A stretch of 64,000 nucleotides of DNA from Gordius sp. MW1 (Eukaryota > Nematomorpha > Gordioida > Gordea > Gordiidae). Below the pieces are notes generated by a model. The model saw only the letters and a list, made by a program, of their open reading frames with translations, did not search any database and was not told where the DNA came from. Numbering within the stretch: position 1 is the stretch's first letter; each line of letters opens with the position of its first letter. Positions 11,801 through 23,800 of the stretch are shown here, one piece after another. Where the stretch lies: the NCBI GenBank assembly GCA_964036665.1, contig OZ038529.1, positions 2,790,001 through 2,854,000 on the forward strand. The letters run 5' to 3'. Made by a program: the position numbers and the translations under genes.

Positions 11801-14800
11801 TTTTTTACGCTTTTTCTCACCAGGGGGGGGGGTGTTTTGCCCCCTCCCCTTATTTTTTATCCTCTTTCTCACCAGGGGGGAGGGGGGGGGGGGTGTTTTG
11901 CCCCCCCCCTATTTTTTATCCTCTTTCTGACAAGAGGGCAGGGGGGGGGGTATTTTTTACCCTCTTTCTCACCAGGGGGGAGGGGGGGGGGGGTGTTTTG
12001 CCCCCCCCCCCTAATTTTTTACGCTCTTTCTTACCAGGGGGGAAGGGGGGGGGGGTGTTTTACCCCCCCCCCCTTATTTTTTATCCTCTTTTTGACCAGA
12101 TGGGAGGGGGGTGTTTTGCCCCCCCCCCTTATTTTTTATCCTCTTTTTAACCAGAGGGGAGGGGGGGGGGTGTTTTGCCACCCCCTCTTATTTTTTATCC
12201 TCTTTTTGACCAGAGGGGAGGGGGGGGGGGTGTTTTGCCCCCCCCCTTATTTTTTATCCACTTTTTGACCAGAGGGGAGGGGGGGGGGTGTTTTGCCCCC
12301 CCCCCCTATTTTTTATCCTCTTTTTGACCAGAGGGGAGGGGGGGTGTTTTGCCCCCCCCCTTATTTTTTATCCTCTTTCTGACAAGAGGGCAGGGGGGGG
12401 GGGGGTCTTTTGCCCCCCCCCTAATTTTTTATCCTCTTTCTGACTATGGGGGGGGGGTGTTTTGCCCCCTCCCCTCTTTTTTACGCTTTTTCTCACCAAG
12501 GGGGGGGGGGGGTTTGCCCCCCCCCTCATTTTTTATCCTCTTTCTGACAAGAGGTCAGGGGGGGGGGGGTCTTTTGCCCCCCCTAATTTTGTATCCTCTT
12601 TCTGACCAGGGGGGGGGGTGTTTTGCCCTCCCCTATTTTTTACGCTTTTTTTCACCAGGGGGGGGGGGGGTGTTTTGCCCCCTCCCCATATTCCCCTCCC
12701 CCCTAGTGAGAAAGAGTGTAAAAAAAAGTGGGGGGGGGGGGCAAAACACCTCCCCCCCTCCCCTCTGGTCAAAATAAGGATAAAAAATAAGAAGGGGGGG
12801 CAAAACATCCCCCCCCTCCCCCTGGTGAGAAAGAGGATAAAAAATAAAGGGGGGGGGGGGCACCCTGGTGAGAAAAAGCGTAAAAAATAGTGGGGGAGGG
12901 GGCAAAACACCCCCCCCCCCCCCTCTGGTCAAAATAAGGATAAAAAATAAGGGGGGGGGGCAAAACACCCCCCCCCCCCCCTCCCCCTGGTGAGAAAGAG
13001 GATAAAAAATAAGGGGGGGGGGCAAAACACCCCCCCCCCCCCCTCCCCCCTGGTAAGAAAGAGCGTAAAAAATCAGGGGGGGGGCAAAACACCCCCCCCC
13101 CCCCCTCCCCCCTCCTCCCTGGTGAGAAAGAGGATAAAAAATAGGGGGGGGCAACACACCCCCCCCCCTCCCCTCTCGTCAAAAAGAGGATAAAAAATAA
13201 GGGGGGGGGGCAAAACACCCCCCCCCCCCTCACCCCTGGTAAGAAAGAGGATAAAAAATTAGGGGGGGGGCAAAACTCCCCCCCCCCCCCTCCCCCTTGT
13301 GAGAAAGAAGATAAAAAATTAGGGGGGGGGGGGTCAAAACACACCCCCCCCCCCTCCCCCCTGGTGAGAAAGAGGATAAAAAAATTAGGGGGGGGGGGCA
13401 AAATAACGGGACAAATTTATAATATATATAAATTTTTTAATCACCATTTTTGTATTAATAAATGATTGAAAAATATTGATTAGCATTATATGGCAGCTAC
13501 CAACTCTAATAGTAAGCTAAAATTGAATTTGCTAAAAACCATGTTTAGTTTAAAACGAGCCTGCTCAATACCACGGTTATATCAATCCTATCTGCCAAAT
13601 GCCCGGTTACTTACATCTCTTACAACCAAGCAACCATGGTTGCCAGTGATAGCAACCGGGTTATTAAGCAGCATGATGCTGGTTAAGATGATGGTAATGG
13701 GCGAGATGTATGCTACTACCATAGGTTATGGTAGTAGCATTTTGGCATTTTAACAACACTACTTGGCTACATACGCTTGCATGGGCGTAGCTAGGATTGG
13801 ACTTAGAGGGGCGGGGGGCAATAATGATTTAGGGAGGGGCAAAATGATAATTTTTAGTAATTTTAGCCATAATTAGATTAAATTTTTAAGAATTTATGGA
13901 TTTAGAGGGGGGCAGCCGCCCCTTCCTGCCACCCCTGGCTACGCCCTTGTAGGCTTATTATATCAGACATTTAGAATGTTACATATTTTAGCATTTCCCT
14001 CGATTTAAGAAATGATTCGCCATGTATACTTGTTATAGATAAACTAAAAAAACGCACTTTAAAATTTACATCACCTAGTTCCAGGGGTTTGTCCCGAACC
14101 CGAACCCGTGAACCCGAACCGGGTAAAACCCGATGATTTACAGAACCAGAACCCAAACCCGAACCCATTTTTAAAAATACCCTTAAAACCCGAACCCGAA
14201 CCCAATAAATACAAAAAAGGGTTCGGGTTCGGGTTTTTAATTCAAAAATATATTGTGAATTGAATATCTCAGTTTTCTCTATCATGACAATGTAACGAAA
14301 CGAAGAAAACCATATGATTTTAATTTCAATATTTTTATTTATCCGGCATTTTTCATTCATTAATCAATACTAATTATCTCAAGAATTATTTGTAAGTATT
14401 ATATATATAATTGATATATATTAGTTATGGTATATAGTCTAAATGGTGAGGGAAAATAACCCCATTAAGAAATATTATAAAATATCTCCATTATCAAATA
14501 ATTCAGAATGCCTTGCCATAGATTGTGGTAAAAAAATGAAAGGGACACATTTAACCAATCTTGAAAAACATTTAGAAAGATTTCATTCAACTCTCTTTGA
14601 CAAATATAAAGAAGAAAAGAAGGCACTTTGTATTTCTCATTCTCCGAAAAAACTCAAATCCAATCAAGAGTCAACTTTAGACAATATATTTGAAAAATTG
14701 ACAATCAAAGTGGAGATTACAGAGAAACAAATATATGAAGGACTTATTGAGATGGTAACTTTAAATGGGAGACCATTTACTTGTGTAGATGACAGTGGGT

Positions 14801-17800
14801 TTAGAAAGATTCTTAACCCCATTCTCAAGGGTATGAATAAAGAAATATGCATTAATACAAATATAATTCGGAAAAAGGTTATGGAGACTGCTTATAAAAT
14901 CAGGGAAGGTATAAAAAATGAAATAAAGGGGAGACTTGTTTCTCTAAAGATTGATGCTGTAACAAGATTGGATAGAAATATTTTAGGAATTAATTGTCAA
15001 TTCATTGATAATGGTAAAATTCAAATAAGAACCTTAGCAATGAAAGAAATACTTACCCAAGGTAGTGGGGAAAATATTAAAAATATTATAAAAAGTGTTA
15101 TGGCCATTTATGAAATAACAAATGATCAAATTTATACAATAACATCAGACAATGGAAGAAATATGGTTAAATCTATAAAATTGTTAGATAACGAAAATAA
15201 TATCAGCCTCTGTGAAACTAATATTTTTGCAGATTTTGATGATAATATATCAGATGAAGATTATGATATTAATTGCTATGCAATTTATGGGATCGTTTTT
15301 TGGTGTCCGTCCGTCGTCCGTCGTCCGTCGTCCGTCGTCCGTTACCCTATCTATTTGCATTGGGTATATTAGGTTATCGCTTTTTTAAATTAATGGATGA
15401 GAAAGAGGTGCCCCACCCCTCATCTCTATCTCCCTCGCTGTGTTATTTTTAATTGCTATGCATAAGAGGTGCCCCACCCCTCATCTCTATCTCCCTCGGT
15501 GTGTTATATATAAGATTTGTTAAATTATCTATTATATAATAAACATAGATAAAAGTTGTGCTATGCAATTTAACTAGTTATATAATTAACATAAATAAAA
15601 GTTGTTTACTTTTAATTGCTATGCAATTTAACTAGTTTTGGTTATATAATAAATATAAAAGTTGTTTACTTTTAATGCTATGCAATTTAACTAGTTATAA
15701 ATAAACATAAATAAAAGTTGTTTACTTTTTAATTGCTATGCAATTTAACTAGTTTTGGGGTTGGAATCCCGGAGTTTTTTTTGACTCTTATGATTGTTCT
15801 TGTTACTATCATTGATAATAAGAATTTTTGGCCGTCCGCTGGCTGCTGACCAATGAAAAAAATGACCATTGGCCAAAATGTGAATCGAAATCATTTTTTT
15901 CGTTTTTTTTGACTACTATAATTGTTCCTGTTTCTACCATTGCTATTATGACTTTTTGGCCGTCCGCTGGCTGCTGACCAATGTTATATAATAAACATAA
16001 ATAAAAGTTGTTTACTTTTAATTGCTATGCAATTTAACTAGTTTTTGGGTTAGAATCCCGGAGTTTTTTTTGACTTTTATGATTGTTCTTGTTACTATCA
16101 TTGATAATAAGACTTTTTGGCCGTCCGTTGGCTGCTGACCAATGAAAAAAATGACCATTGGCCAAAATGTGCATCCGAGTTTATTTTTTCGTTTTTTTTG
16201 ACTATTATGATTGTTCCTGTTACTACCATTGCTATTATGACTTTTTGGCCGTCCGCTGGCTCCTGACCGATGGAAAAAATGACCATTGGCCAAAATGTGA
16301 ATCGAAATTATTTTTTTCGTTTTTTTTGACTATTATGATTGTTCCTGTTCCTACCATTGCTATTATGACTTTTTGGCCGTCCGCTGGCTGCTGACCAATG
16401 GAATAAAATGACCATTGGCCAAAATGTGATTCGAAAACTTTTATTTCGTTTTTTTTGACTATTATGAATTTATATCCACTTTTATTGTGTCCTGGCTGCT
16501 GACCAATGGAAAAAAATGACCATTGGCCAAAATGTGATTCGAAAATTTTTTTTTCGTTTTTTTTACTCTTGTGAATTTATATCCACTTTTACCGTGTGCT
16601 GGCTGCTGACCAATGGAAAAAAATGACCATTGGCCAAAATGTGAATCCGAGTTTATTTTTTCGTTTTTTTTGACTATTATGATTGTTCCTGTTACTACCA
16701 TTGCTATTATGACTTTTTGGCCGTCCGCTGGCTCCTGACCGATGGAAAAGATGACCATTGGCCAAAATGTGATTCGAAATTTTTTTTTTTCGTTTTTTTT
16801 GACTTATGAATTTATATCCACTTTTACCGTGTCCTGGCTGCTTACCAATGAAAAAAATGACCATTGGCCAAATTTTATATATAACCTAAAAATTTATTAT
16901 AGATGGTCTAACAGACAGCCAACTATGTAATATATATTTTTAACCTTATAAATGCATATATATTTTTTTATTGGGTTAATATATTTCATTTAATTAGATT
17001 GTGATTTCATAGAAAACCTAAAAAGTAATATTTAAAAAAATAATATAGGTATTAGATTCTAATTTACGATAAAATATATCGATAGAAACTAACACAAAAT
17101 TCGAAACCTCCTTCAAAGGTATAAGCATAGCCCGTTATTTCTAATTAAAGTGAATCTACTATTAAACTCAGACACGAATTGTACTTTATTAGATGGCGCG
17201 CGTAAGTTTATATAATTAGTAAAATTTTTCTACGTGTCATAGATATTACACCGCACGTGTGGCAGGGAAATGTCCGATATTTTTAAAGTGAAAAGGTATT
17301 TTAGGAATCTGAAAAGGTTATTTTACCCCCGGCCGCCCTGGGCACCTACGGGTAAAGTTTCGAGCAATCGGGCTGGTAGTTTAAGAATTTAGCCCTTTTT
17401 TAAAACTAAAAAAAAACTTTTTTTTAATTTTTTTTTTACATTAAATTAATATTTTGTTTTTGTTAATACCATTGATAATATGACTTTTTGACCGTCCGCT
17501 GGCTACTGACCGACGAAATATATTGATTTTCTAAACATAAAACACAACTTTATTATTTCATCATCTATATAAATAACATAATAACTTCTACTATTTTAAA
17601 GCCAGCATGATATAGTGGTTATAGCGCCGGCTTGTGAACTGGAGGTGTGGGGTTCAAGTCAGTGAGGGGACAAATTTTTTTTTTAATTTTTTTAAATTAA
17701 ATTAATATTTGTTCATGTTAATACCAATGATAATATGAATTTTTGACCGTCCGCTGGCTACTGACCAATAAAAAAATGACCATTGGCCAAATAAATCGAA

Positions 17801-20800
17801 ATTTTTTTTCGTTTTTGAATTGGTTAACATTGATAATTACCCTATGTCCTCCCCTACAAGGGCCTATAACTAATTAACTAATTATTTTGCATCTAATACC
17901 CCCTATAGGTATTCTCGCCCCTTCCCACCTTTCTCGCCCATAAATTGCATAGCAAATATGCTACGTTTATACGGAGTATAGAAGAGTTCCCCCTTCCCCT
18001 CTTCCCTTCCCCTCTTCCCTTCCCCTACTCCCCTTCCCTTCTCCCCCTTCCCACGAGGGCCGAAGGCCCGAGTAGTTGTTTAAATTATAATCTAATAAAT
18101 ATTCCAAACATTTATTGCATACGGTGTGCTGCCCACACACTTCAATTAGCAATAGATGATTCAATGAAGGAATTGCCTTCTTATCCTATTATTACTCGTG
18201 CTAGACAGATTAATAAAAAAATGAGAACTCCAACTATCACGAAGCTTCTCAAATCATTAAATCTTCTTAAGCCAATTTTAGATTGTCATAGATGGCATTC
18301 CTTATATGATATGCTGGAAAGATTAATTATACTTAAAGATTTCTGTAATGAAATGGAAGATCAGGATTTTCATATGTTACCTTCTGATTGGGCAGAAATT
18401 GAGGAAATTTTAATGGTTTTAAAGCCCTTAAAATTAGCAACAAAGATACTTCAAAAGGAGCAGCTCACTCTCAGCTGTTTTTATGGAACATGGATAAATT
18501 GTATCCTAGACATTGAAGCATTAGATTCCCCATTTGCTAAAATAGTAATTGAAAATATGAAGGCACGCGAGGAAAAGCTTCTTAAAAATGATGTTCTTTT
18601 AGCAGCTTTATACGTTGATCTGCGTTATCAATGTCTACTATCCGAGGAAGAAATTCACATAGCCAAAATACATTTACTAAAAATTTGGGGGAAGTTGGAG
18701 GTATTAAAGAATGGCTGTAATGATTCTAGTGATAAAATACAATTATCATTGCCTGATAAAACGGATAAGCTTGAGAAGCTTTTAAGAATGAAAGAACAAA
18801 GTAAAACAAATAATATGGAAAATGTTAAAAGTGCAGGAAAAAGTATAGGTTCTGTCTTGACATTGTTTTTAGATCAAAATAGAATTGGACGAGATGAGAA
18901 CGTATTAGAATTTTGGGAGAAAAATAAACGTGAACATCCCAAGATTTATCAGTTAGCCCAGGTTGTATTAGCTGTTCCACCTACCCAAGTTAGTGTGGAA
19001 AGAGCTTTTTCCTCATTAAAATTTATTCTATCAAATTATCGATCACAAATGACTGATCAAATATTAGAAGATGTTTTAATTGTAAGATTAAATAATATAT
19101 CAAAATTATCTACATAATTTATGTGTCAACTGTATTTATATTTAATGATGTGAAGTATACGTTGAATAAAAATATTTTGTAATTTAGAATATGGTATGGC
19201 TTTTATTAATTATATTTTTATTGCTTTTAAATCCAAAAATAAATTAGAACATTAAAAATTCAATAAATACATATGCACTGAAATAATTAACATGTGAATT
19301 TAATTAGGTGCTATTTAAAAATTAAGTTAACTATTCAATAATTTTTTGAAGGTAAAAATGTATTATTAGTATAATAAAATTTCTTGAACCCGAACCTGTA
19401 CCCGAACCCGAACCCAATTCCTTAAACCGAACACGAACCCAAACCCGAACCCAATTCCTTAAACCGAACACGAACCCGAACACGAACCCGATTTTTTTTT
19501 GGGCGGGTTCAAACCCCTGCCTAGTTCCTTATCAATATTGAACTCAAGCTTCGAACAAATTTTACTTCATTTTTTAGGGTTAATTAGTCTTACCATTGCA
19601 ATTTTAACGATTATTTTGAAAATTCAGTTAAGGGTTTAATAAATTTTGGGCGTACTATTAGGGAAACAATTTTATTGATATCTCCGGTCATTTTGCTTCC
19701 AGTTCATGCTTCTCTGATAGTTTTTTTTTCAATTTAGATATGGGATTACTGCGTAACAGTCGTAAAAGTCAACTTTTTCCAGGTACTTTTCCGGATCTTT
19801 ATTATTTTTAGTGACCACAAAAACATTATATAATATATATTTTTATTTCTAAATAATAATTTTACGTTTCTTAATCCGAAATATCCTTAAAATTATTTAT
19901 TTGATAACCTTATAAGGGTCTTAAAAGTTTAAATATTAGAAAAAACCAATATTTTATTAAATTATTTTTAATTAATGCTTTTCCTAGATTTACGATTTTA
20001 TGGATTTTAAACACCACCTGACGTATTCCATACTCCGGAATTTCATTACGATCGAATCCGTTTTGCTAGACCTTTTGACAGAAGCTACTTCGTATGCAGA
20101 ATTGTTTCGGAAAAAATCAAACTTTTTATATATTTTCAAATTTCTTTAAATTATTTATTTTTGAAATGATATTTATTAAGGGTTAATGATATCTATAATT
20201 TCACAAATATTTACACTTTTGAGAGTTATTTTAAAATAATGTTTTTCATATTTTTTTCAAAAACATGGATTTATATGGTAAAAGTTGTAGATTTTTTAGA
20301 ATGTTATTTTTTTATTAATATCAATTTTATTACGTACATGAAATTTAATAAAATAATTTAATTTGTCATTAAAATTTTAATATATTTTTCCGAAAATTTT
20401 ATTTTTAGCGTTGAAATTGCCGAAGAAATAATCGACTCCATTCCGCTCAAAACGCTCCAAGGTTTATAAAAAAAACTAAATTTTAAGCAATATTTTTTTT
20501 TATTTTTTAATCGACAAATTTTTTTGAACGTATTTTTGTTTTACGTTTTTACAACGTTTTTTCGCGTTCAGATTTCAATCAGGAGGAACTCTGTGATAAT
20601 ACCGACTATTACGCCATAGAAAGCTACGACTCTAACCAAAAGTACCATTTTTTATAATTTTATATCTTGAAATTCTAATTTTGTTTTTTAATTAATTGTT
20701 AAAAACAGTTTTGAAATATATTTTGATACAATTGTATTACATAATTTGTAGTTTTGCCTTGTTTTTTACACAGGCTCAACTACGAAAAATTCATCGAAGA

Positions 20801-23800
20801 AAATTATCAGCAAGAAGTAAGGTTATATAATCTTCGAGCGCTAGTTCAAGTTTAAAATGCTGGTTTAAAATAGTTTTTTCACCATTGGTGACGTTATCCT
20901 TCCTAATTTCCGATTTTTTATAATTAAACACCCTAGAATAGATGGCTTTTTAATATTTTTACCGAGTCGCGCCAAGTTTGACAATATATTTTTGCACATT
21001 TGTTTATATAAATTCAGGGCTTAGTTTTAAGTCTTTGTATTGAAAACGAGATTTTTTGCAGAGATTAAGAGGCATAATTCATATATGATTCCACATGGAA
21101 TAGTCTTATAAAAACGGCTGGGTTTTGTTTGGTCCACCCTTGGTTTAACTGGGACTAACGGCCAACTCTCGTCTGTTTTTCAAATTTCGACTAAGCTTAG
21201 AGGTCTACTAATAAAAAAAGACCAAATTGGTCTGTTTATGGTTAAGGCGACCAAATACAACCCAGCCGTTTTTACAACACTAAACTAGGGGAGTCTTTGC
21301 GAGTGTTTAAAGAGTTTATATTAAAATAAACCACTAAATTAAACAACGAAATTATATCGGCAATTATCCTCCTTTCAAAAGCATAAATTGTTAGGCGGCC
21401 CCCCAAAAAGTATGAGGAGTAGTGTTGTAAAAACGGTTGGGTTTGTTTGGGTGATTTTTGGTCGACTAAGAAAAACGGACTAAAAAATCTTTAGTCTGTT
21501 TATGTTTAGTGGAGTAAAACTAAAGATCGACCACACCTAGCCATTTTTAAGACACCAATGAAAAGTAAATAAATTTGTCGAAAAATGGCAATCGATTTGA
21601 AGCCATCTATATAAAAGATTTAATATATATATATAACTTTTTAAACGTCTTCTGTTTGCGTAGAAATACTGGGTCGGTATTAGAAATCGCATTTTGCACA
21701 CCCTTTCCATTGCTATTCTCCTGGGAACGAAATCTTACTACTCGCCCCTAGCTAAATTGCCCCGTCCAGCCCAGCCTCAACAAGGCAGAGCCCAAGGGGC
21801 TACCCCGTGCGAATATTATGACAAAGATCGTCTATTGGTCTCGCTCCGTTCCACTTACCACTCCCTCTTGGTCCACAAAGAGAAATGGACCTGTAATCCT
21901 CCCACTGGCATCACCGGGGTAAACATAGACTACGACTTAATTGCTGCATTGTTTGGGTTTTAGCTTGCTAAATTTCCCCAAAATATCAAATATCTATATG
22001 TGGTAAAGTTGTTAAATTGCTAACTTGCTTCAACTCCAGAAGACGCGAGCACGCACTTTTTCTTCCCTTGTTATCTTATGTTTTGAGTACTAGATTAATA
22101 AGCTCGAACCTTATCTAAGCTTTTCTTAACTCGAAACCCTTAAATTATGCAAGCAGCTAGAGATAATTTGGAATTTTATAGCTTGACCAATAAACTGGTT
22201 CTAATAGATTTTTCAGACAATGTCAGTGTATTAAATGAGTTTTTCCCTAACGCGTCGCATCTAGTGTTGTAAAGAAGGCTAGGTTTTCTTTGGTCGACCT
22301 TTAGTTTATTTTGGTTTCTTTTTGTTTAGTCGACTATAACCAAAGGCCGGCCCAAAAAAACCCAGCCGTTTTTGCAACACTAGTCGCATCCAATGCGTCA
22401 ATGATGCGAGGGGAAATTTTAGCCGTTAAGGGCAAGTGGGTCAGCCTCGCAAAAACACAATAAAACATACAATAGCCTGACCAAGAGTTGATGATTATTA
22501 AGTTAGGATGAAGGTAGCCATGTTTGAACAAACTAAGCGCAATTTTTGGGAAACCTTGAAATATTGAAATAGTTAAATGTTAAGCCTATGTATGAAAGGA
22601 TAAACCTGTAATTTTCTTATCATGAACGTAGCCACTGCCCCCCCCCTTCTAAATCCAAAAATTTGTTAAAATTCATATTAAAATTATGGCTAAAATTTCA
22701 AAAAATTGACATTTAGCCCCTCGCTAAATCTTTATTGCCCCCTTCTAATTCCAATGCTGGCTACGCCCATGGTTCTCATTATTCTTTCTTCCTTAACTTT
22801 TGCAATTTTTTACCGCACAAGTGCACATAATGAGTAACCTCACCGAAAAGGAGCCTTAAGTTACTTAAAAAATTTTAATGCAAAAATCATTATTAGTCTA
22901 TTATGGTTTTTCACTACATTTCCTACTTTTAACCAAACTTATTTACTCTTCCATCCACGGTTTTACACATCTTTTAGGATTTTAAACGAAATTGTTGATT
23001 TCATTATTTAGAATTACAGACTGTACGGGCCTTTTACTTCCCACCTCCCCATATACCTTTTGCGAGATGGCATCTACCTAGAAATAATTCTGGACACTAT
23101 ACGTCTAATCCTACACACACATTACTCCCTAGCATCGGACCTAGGAGATTCCCAGCATTTTGGTACACACTTGATGACTTCTCCTTTAAACTATTATTGA
23201 AATCTCAACAATTTTTTTAAAAATTATTTTTAATATAAAATTTAGAAAATATATTATATACCACTATTAATGGAGTTGTTAATCCTTAATTGTCATAAAA
23301 GAGGTTTTTAATTTAATTTGGGTTTTTTATATACCTATCTACATGGGCATAGCCAGGGGGAGGGGGTAAGGACGGGCTACAGCCCCAATCTAAGGCATTA
23401 TTGCCCCCATCTCTCTAGTTTCAATCTTGGCTACGCCCATGCCTTCCTCGATTAATATGCCACTTCACTAGTAAATAAACTATGGCATATTGATAAGCTT
23501 TAATAAGAGCAAAACCCTATACGTCTGTTATTAATTTCACGTCATTTACTAAAGAAGTTAGGTGTTTATATATTTCACCAAATTAGTTTCTAAATTTAAA
23601 TTGCCCCTAGATAGCCCTAATTAGAGTGTAATTATACGTTTTATTATTTGAATAGCGAATTCGTTACATTTTTTGTATTAATTTTAAGTTTGTTATGATG
23701 TTGTTTGCCCAGTCCTTAATAGCATTTTTTGGTGTCAATTTTAAAATTAAACGTACTACAAATTATAGCATGTTATTTTTAATTTTCAGATTCTCAACCT

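Larger units (their letters stand above)
15269..18073 (+). mobile_element. Family 3 Helitron-like element inserted in the hAT transposase
   Basis: Left end TTAATTGCTATGCAATTTAT at 15,269 and right end GGGCCGAAGGCCCGAG at about 18,072. Inside: GTCCGTCGTCC microsatellite, ~60-bp AACTAGTT repeats (15,520-15,760), the reverse ~129-bp array (15,775-16,860), then an extra ~1 kb (16,870-17,880) absent from the 4.9-6.8 kb copy, then the subterminal block. No convincing target duplication, consistent with a Helitron-type insertion. Because it interrupts coding sequence, both junctions are fixed to within a few bases. Confidence 0.7.
14443..19117 (+). pseudogene. hAT transposase, split by a nested insertion
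   Basis: A DNA transposase of the hAT superfamily (cut and paste of its own element). The N-terminal part, 14,443-15,268, has a BED-type zinc finger (C-x4-C … H-x4-H around residues 24-48: CLAIDCGKKM … HLERFH). It also has the first catalytic Asp region SLKIDAVTRL and a second Asp in TITSDNGRNM. The C-terminal part resumes near 18,077. It has YCIRCAAHTLQLAI, CHRWHSLYDMLERL, and the conserved dimerisation end VPPTQVSVERAFSSLK … DVLIVRLN, stop at 19,115-19,117. The two parts are in different frames and 2.8 kb apart. Each part is otherwise open, so the break is recent relative to decay. An ATG-initiated frame at 17,945 reads into the C-terminal part but starts inside the insert and is not a natural start. 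Confidence 0.88.
14082..19519 (+). mobile_element. hAT transposon, interrupted (5,438 bp including nested insert)
   Basis: Ends CAGGGGTTTG / CAAACCCCTG with an exact 8-bp duplication CCTAGTTC at 14,074-14,081 and 19,520-19,527. Subterminal sequence on both sides is rich in CGAACCCGAACCC-type repeats, the usual kind of transposase-binding repeats. It encodes a BED-finger transposase on the + strand, split by a family 3 insertion at 15,269-18,073. It is therefore inactive as read, in the 9.65-kb NAA25 intron. Confidence 0.92.

Noticed and set aside
11081..13401. Long Pro/Gly/Phe-rich open frames on both strands, up to 232 codons
   Set aside because: They are translations of the C-run/G-run tandem array. 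Frames overlap on both strands with the same motif and depend on homopolymer length.
13971..14360. Minus-strand open frame rich in Arg/Ser/Gly
   Set aside because: It is the translation of CGAACCCGAACCC-type subterminal repeats of the hAT element at 14,082.
17601..17672. Functional tRNA-His
   Set aside because: Acceptor and anticodon stems do not pair; kept only as a tRNA-like relic.
17945..18076. Start codon of a 390-codon frame as the true transposase N-terminus
   Set aside because: The ATG and the first ~43 codons lie in the inserted family 3 element; the conserved hAT sequence begins only after 18,076, and the real N-terminal half is at 14,443-15,268.
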